This document shows, one piece after another, positions 59,500 to 64,000 of a stretch of 64,000 nt of DNA. Source of the stretch: Amphiduros pacificus (taxonomy: Eukaryota > Annelida > Polychaeta > Phyllodocida > Hesionidae); NCBI GenBank assembly GCA_949316495.1, contig OX439005.1, positions 23,090,217 to 23,154,216 on the forward strand, written 5' to 3'. The position numbers were made by a program, and so were the translations under genes. The notes under the pieces were generated by a model. The model did no database searches. It was given only the letters and a program-made list of their open reading frames with translations, and was not told where the DNA came from. The stretch's first letter is position 1. Each line of letters begins with the position of its first letter.

Positions 59500-62400
59500 T
59501 TTATTTCAATAAGCATTTATTCCTTACCAATCAGTTCACAGGCAGATTTCTTTTAATACTGATGACTTCTTCGGTCGATTCTGTGTGCACCTTTATTACT
59601 TTGGTGACAGGGACTGATATGATAGAGAAGTCCTGCTTTGGAGGGTATTGACCAATATGCACTTAAATAAATACTTAGTAAAGGTGAACAAGTAATATGT
59701 GAGAGATATCTTTTATACACAAAGTAATATATGCTATACTTCAAAGTATAGGGGCAATTATTAGAAAAGATATAAATTTACAACAAAATGCTGATCAAAT
59801 ATCATTTCAACACACCTCAATATGACAAGACCCCAAATCCACTAGGTCTTACTGACCTAGAAAATGTGTCAGGTCACATACGTCTGGTTGCACACAAAGT
59901 GTGTTTAGTTTTGTTTGTATGTAGTGTTATGTTCAGTGTTATGTTCAGGTTTTTTTCTTCAAATTTGAAATTCAAAATGGTCTGAACTCAGTCTGAAACA
60001 TCTAAAAATGACATTTCTGAAAGGGGGTAGGGGTATCTTCAGGTTAATTTTTAAGGGTTTCAGGTTTTTTTCCTGAATGCTGACTTTCATCACTGTATGT
60101 TGCACTTAAAATTTTATTTGATGTTGTTCGATATTTGATATTACTTGTGAACTGATTTGCCCACCGTCAGGAGAGAGTGTCAGGTTTGGCTGTTATCACC
60201 TGCAAAAGAAAGTGTGACTAGTAAAATACTGCTAACTTCTGATTATTTGCCTCCTCTTAGAAATATCTATAAATACACAATTCCACAATACCTTATATGG
60301 GCACATGGATCATGTACTTTCAAGCGTATAGTGAGATTGGCATATGGCCATGTACTTACTATTTGGTGACCCCTGTGGACACTTCTTCTCTAACATTTAC
60401 TATGATTTGGATTATGACTGGCATGATGAAATGTTTGACAAAATCATCTTCTTTTACACCAGAAATTCCAAGTGATAGAATGGCCCTAAAAAATTCCTGA
60501 ACTTTTATACTGTCAAAACATTGATTTTTAAAGTTTAGCTTTTCATAAAAAGCTTTTTATTGATTAGTCAATCAACCTGAGTTCTAAAAAGTCAACCGAT
60601 AATTCTACCACTAGGCCTAGTAGGGATTTATCTGGTGCTCAGATATATTTTTTATTCTTACAATGTGTGGCACTATCATTGTTCAAAACAGGAAAGATGT
60701 TTCATTATTTTGTTTATTACCAGTATTAAGATGAAGTCATTATTTTGATTTCCACCAGATGATGGTGAGGGTTTGTATGAGAGGATTGTCTCTGTCCATG
60801 TGAATATTAAGTGGAGGGTGCTAACAGCCACTCATCTGCTCATCCTTATCAATCAATATATATTTAATTGTTCAATTGTTTGATTAGAACTTTGACTTCA
60901 TTTAGTTTAAGAGCTTAGTGAAGGTCTTAAGGGTCAAATGGCTTTTTTGGCCGAGCTTTAGGTTGAGTTTTAAGCCATTACATAGAATTTTATATTTATT
61001 TTCTACCAAGATATTTCACCACCCAAAAAATGTTCATCCAACAACACATCGACATTTCAAAATCCATGCATGTTTATTATCTGCCTCATCAGGTCACTGT
61101 TACCGCCGGTTTCTATAATTGTGGCCGCAACATCTGATTCATCGATTCATCCACAGGGTTTGGCTTTGTTAAATGCTAATTTTTTCCAATATTTATGGTT
61201 CGAATCTTGTCTTGTTTAAATGATAATAAGGATTAGAAGCACTATTATAATCATTTGATAGTTTGGTGTTGAGGACAGAAACGCTTTGAAATTCAAAGTT
61301 TGAATAATTAATAAAAAAAATCTAATAGGATAGAATTTGGCCATATGTTTGCTAGGCATAAATGTATGCATTCATGATTGATTAAAGAAGAGCATTGAGT
61401 GACCCCATTTGTCAAAGCACACCTGCTTGACGTTGTGCTGGCTGAGTTGTGCTGGCTGAGGGGATGTACTAGTTGCTAACCTCGGATGTGCTGGGCCCAC
61501 TGGTATAAGCTGCTGCTGTTCTCTATGTCACTGCTGTTCCAGAGCCTCGACACTACATATCTTATGCTGTTATAACATAAAATATACACACATCAAGATT
61601 GAGGCCCTCTATGGGGAACGTAAAGGCCATTTCTGATCCTTAAATTAAGTTTGTCATTTGTTCAAATTCTGTTTTATATAGGCAATTGCAATTTTTGGTC
61701 GTTCCTTTGAAAAAAATCATGTGCACAGAATTATTTATAAGCTCATTATGAAGGTACTGGATGATTGCCCCCAAATCATTCATGTGTTGAGCTCATGACC
61801 AACAGAATAGCTATGTCCTAGTTATTGATCCTAAGAAAAATTACAAAAACTTCGTATCATTGAAGCTGTGAGTTGACCGCCAATAATGGTGCTATGTTTT
61901 CAATGCTGACTTATTTGCATGCCAGCTTACACTGGTGTGGCTTTAACATTGTTAGTTCTGTTTCTCTGCCCAGGATTTATGTCCATATAAGGCAAGCTAG
62001 CTTTAACACACAGGAAGATTCCTTGTTTGGTAAGATTGGTGCATTTGATCATCATGGATCATTGATTTAAATACATATTGATCCTCATGATTTATACTGG
62101 AAAATTTATCATTAGTTTACCATTGGAATATAATTATTATGTTAGGGATAGATCGCTTTGAGATTTAACATTAATGAACTTGTCCTAAATAAAGTCATCT
62201 TGTGGTTTGATTTGGAAAAGGTTTTTCTGTTAAAAGAAACAGCAAGGAGAGAAGGTAGCATGATTGATAAGAACAGGAAACTAAAGTTCAAGTTAGAAAA
62301 GATCCACATGTGTTTGGCACTCAAAACTGTATACAGTGCACTCTAAGGATTTGTTGACATTGTGCTGAATAGTGCACAAATGTAGGTGAAGTTTTCAAAT

Positions 62401-63150
62401 ATTTACCTTCCTGAATCAATGAAAGGAGACCAAATGCTTTGTAATTTTTTTAATAGCCCATTTACATAATTTTTGTTTTCTTTATGATTTTCCAATGATG
62501 TTATACATGGTTTCTTTTAAATCCTTTTCCTGTCTCAGAGTTCCCTTCATCCTCCTCTTGTTCTTTGAGGGTTTAGAGTGTATAGTTGGCTCAGCAGCGG
62601 GAGCATGGTGCAAGGTGTGACAGGTGAGTGAGGCAGAGCCAGGCAGAGCCAGGCAGAGCCAGGCAGGTTGCAGCAGGGACTACACCCATATCTCATCCCA
62701 TCTTTATGCCTCCATATAAAGGCATGTTCCATGGAAGGGGATTACCGGTATATAACCCTGATACTGGGCACTACTCATCAGGATATCATGTCATCGCCAT
62801 GTTAGCAGCCCAGTGCATATATGTTGCAGCGAGTGTTCTCTGAGCACGTAAACTTGGGTAAACTATATGCAAATCACACAGAGTGTGAGAAGTGCTTACA
62901 GGGCTAGCATACGCTATCGCGTTGTATTGACCATCTAACGTGGTTAGTTCCCAGGGCAATTTTATCATTGTATGCAAGCGTAGATAAGCCAATATGTGCT
63001 TAGCATCTATGAAATCAGGAATCAGGGTTACCTTATGAGGACACCCAGGATAATTGCGCAAGAAGCGATAATGAATCTGAGGTAAGAATTATATGATTAT
63101 GATGATAACTTCTGAGTCCCTTGAAAGATCTCCTTATTGGATTTGTATGT
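59500..63150. other. low-repeat stretch, no gene proven
   Basis: No exon with both splice sites and a recognised protein. At 62630-62666 a 10-bp unit AGAGCCAGGC repeats about four times. The 71-codon frame at 62628-62843 starts inside that repeat; its middle (PPYKGMFHGRGLPVYNP) looks protein-like but has no support. This is the most ordinary DNA in the window and may be intronic. Confidence 0.4.
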
Positions 63151-63154
63151 AGTC

Positions 63155-64000
63155 ATCTGATACAATCTACCACTAGGTACAGTCATGTAACAGTCTACCA
63201 CTAGGTACAATCATGTAACAGTCTACCACGAGGTGCAGTCATGTAACAGTCTACCACTAGGTACAGTCATGTAACAGTCTACCATTAGGTGCAGTCATGT
63301 AACAGTCTACCACTAGGTACAGTCATGTAACAGTCTACCACGAGGTGCAGTCATGTAACAGTCTTCCACTAGGTACAGTCATGTAACAGTCTTCCGCTAG
63401 GTACAGTCATGTAACAGTCTACCACGAGGTGCAGTCATGTAACAGTCTACCACTAGGTACAGTCATGTAACAGTCTACCATTAGGTGCAGTCATGTAACA
63501 GTCTACCACTAGGTACAGTCATGTAACAGTCTACCACGAGGTGCAGTCATGTAACAGTCTTCCACTAGGTACAGTCATGTAACAGTCTTCCGCTAGGTAC
63601 AGTCATGTAACAGTCTACCACGAGGTGCAGTCATGTAACAGTCTACCACTAGGTACAGTCATGTAACAGTCTACCATTAGGTGCAGTCATGTAACAGTCT
63701 ACCACTAGGTACAGTCATGTAACAGTCTACCACGAGGTGCAGTCATGTAACAGTCTTCCACTAGGTACAGTCATGTAACAGTCTACCATTAGGTGCAGAC
63801 ATGTAACAGTCTACCATTAGGTGCAGACATGTAACAGTCTACCATTAGGTGCAGTCATGTAACAGTCTACCATTAGGTGCAGTCATGTAACAGTCTACCA
63901 CTAGGTACAGTCATGTAACAGTCTACCATTAGGTGCAGTCATGTAACAGTCTATCATTAGGTGCAGTCATGTAACAGTCTACCACTAGGTGCAGTCATGT
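63155..64000 (+). repeat. 28-bp minisatellite with seven-unit higher-order repeat, runs off window
   Basis: About 30 units of 28 bp, all with GTCATGTAACAGTCT followed by one of ACCACTAGGTACA, ACCACGAGGTGCA, ACCATTAGGTGCA, TCCACTAGGTACA or TCCGCTAGGTACA. The ACCACGAGG type is at 63226, 63338, 63422, 63534, 63618 and 63730, spacings 112, 84, 112, 84 and 112. So seven units form a 196-bp higher-order repeat for 2.6 copies, then order is lost after about 63770. Confidence 0.95.

Noticed and set aside
62628-62843. 71-codon plus frame with a protein-like middle
   Set aside because: Starts inside a 10-bp repeat and lacks splice or homology support. Too weak to call.

Overview
The window is AT-rich eukaryotic DNA, crowded with tandem repeats. 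It holds an L2/CR1-like LINE with an (ATT)n tail, tRNA-headed SINE pieces, MITEs, a Penelope-like GIY-YIG remnant and at least one spliced host gene. This fits a marine invertebrate, perhaps a mollusc, but the taxon is inferred from repeat style only. There are no prokaryotic genes and no CRISPR array. Most long reading frames are artefacts of tandem repeats.

The main feature is a 19.3-kb inverted duplication in the wrong order. Segment A (432-11810) is followed by segment B (11811-19762). After a 7.7-kb middle region M, the reverse complement of A (27510-38888) is followed directly by the reverse complement of B (38889-46837). A plain inverted copy would read B' then A'. The observed A'-B' order is what a circle gives if 432-19762 is closed end to end, opened at the A/B joint and inserted backwards 7.7 kb away. 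The bookkeeping is exact: the donor is 19,331 bp, the insert is 19,328 bp, and the difference is a 3-bp microhomology (ACA) at the circle joint. The opening point is the centre of a palindrome with arms of over 1 kb, and the target lies in a broken copy of the same palindromic repeat. I found no mismatch between the copies, even inside tandem arrays, so the event is very recent unless it is an assembly error.

Layout: 1-431 left flank. A and B carry promoter-like palindromic modules rich in CCAAT boxes, 22-bp and 44-bp minisatellites, small MITEs, a SINE piece, a LINE tail and an unidentified 89-codon frame. M (19763-27509) has the end of the 44-bp array, a 410-bp tandem repeat interrupted by a Harbinger-like MITE, a 196-bp satellite in both orientations, and a four-exon minus-strand gene for a 145-aa coiled-coil protein with an ETS-type promoter motif. 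The right flank (46838-64000) has small tandem repeats, a 5'-truncated LINE with an open reverse transcriptase inserted in a minisatellite, a 29-bp purine-rich array, a SINE, a probable isolated host exon, a Penelope-like remnant, and a 28-bp minisatellite with a seven-unit higher-order repeat running off the end.

No pathway links the parts. The window reads as a repeat-driven, structurally unstable locus around one small gene.
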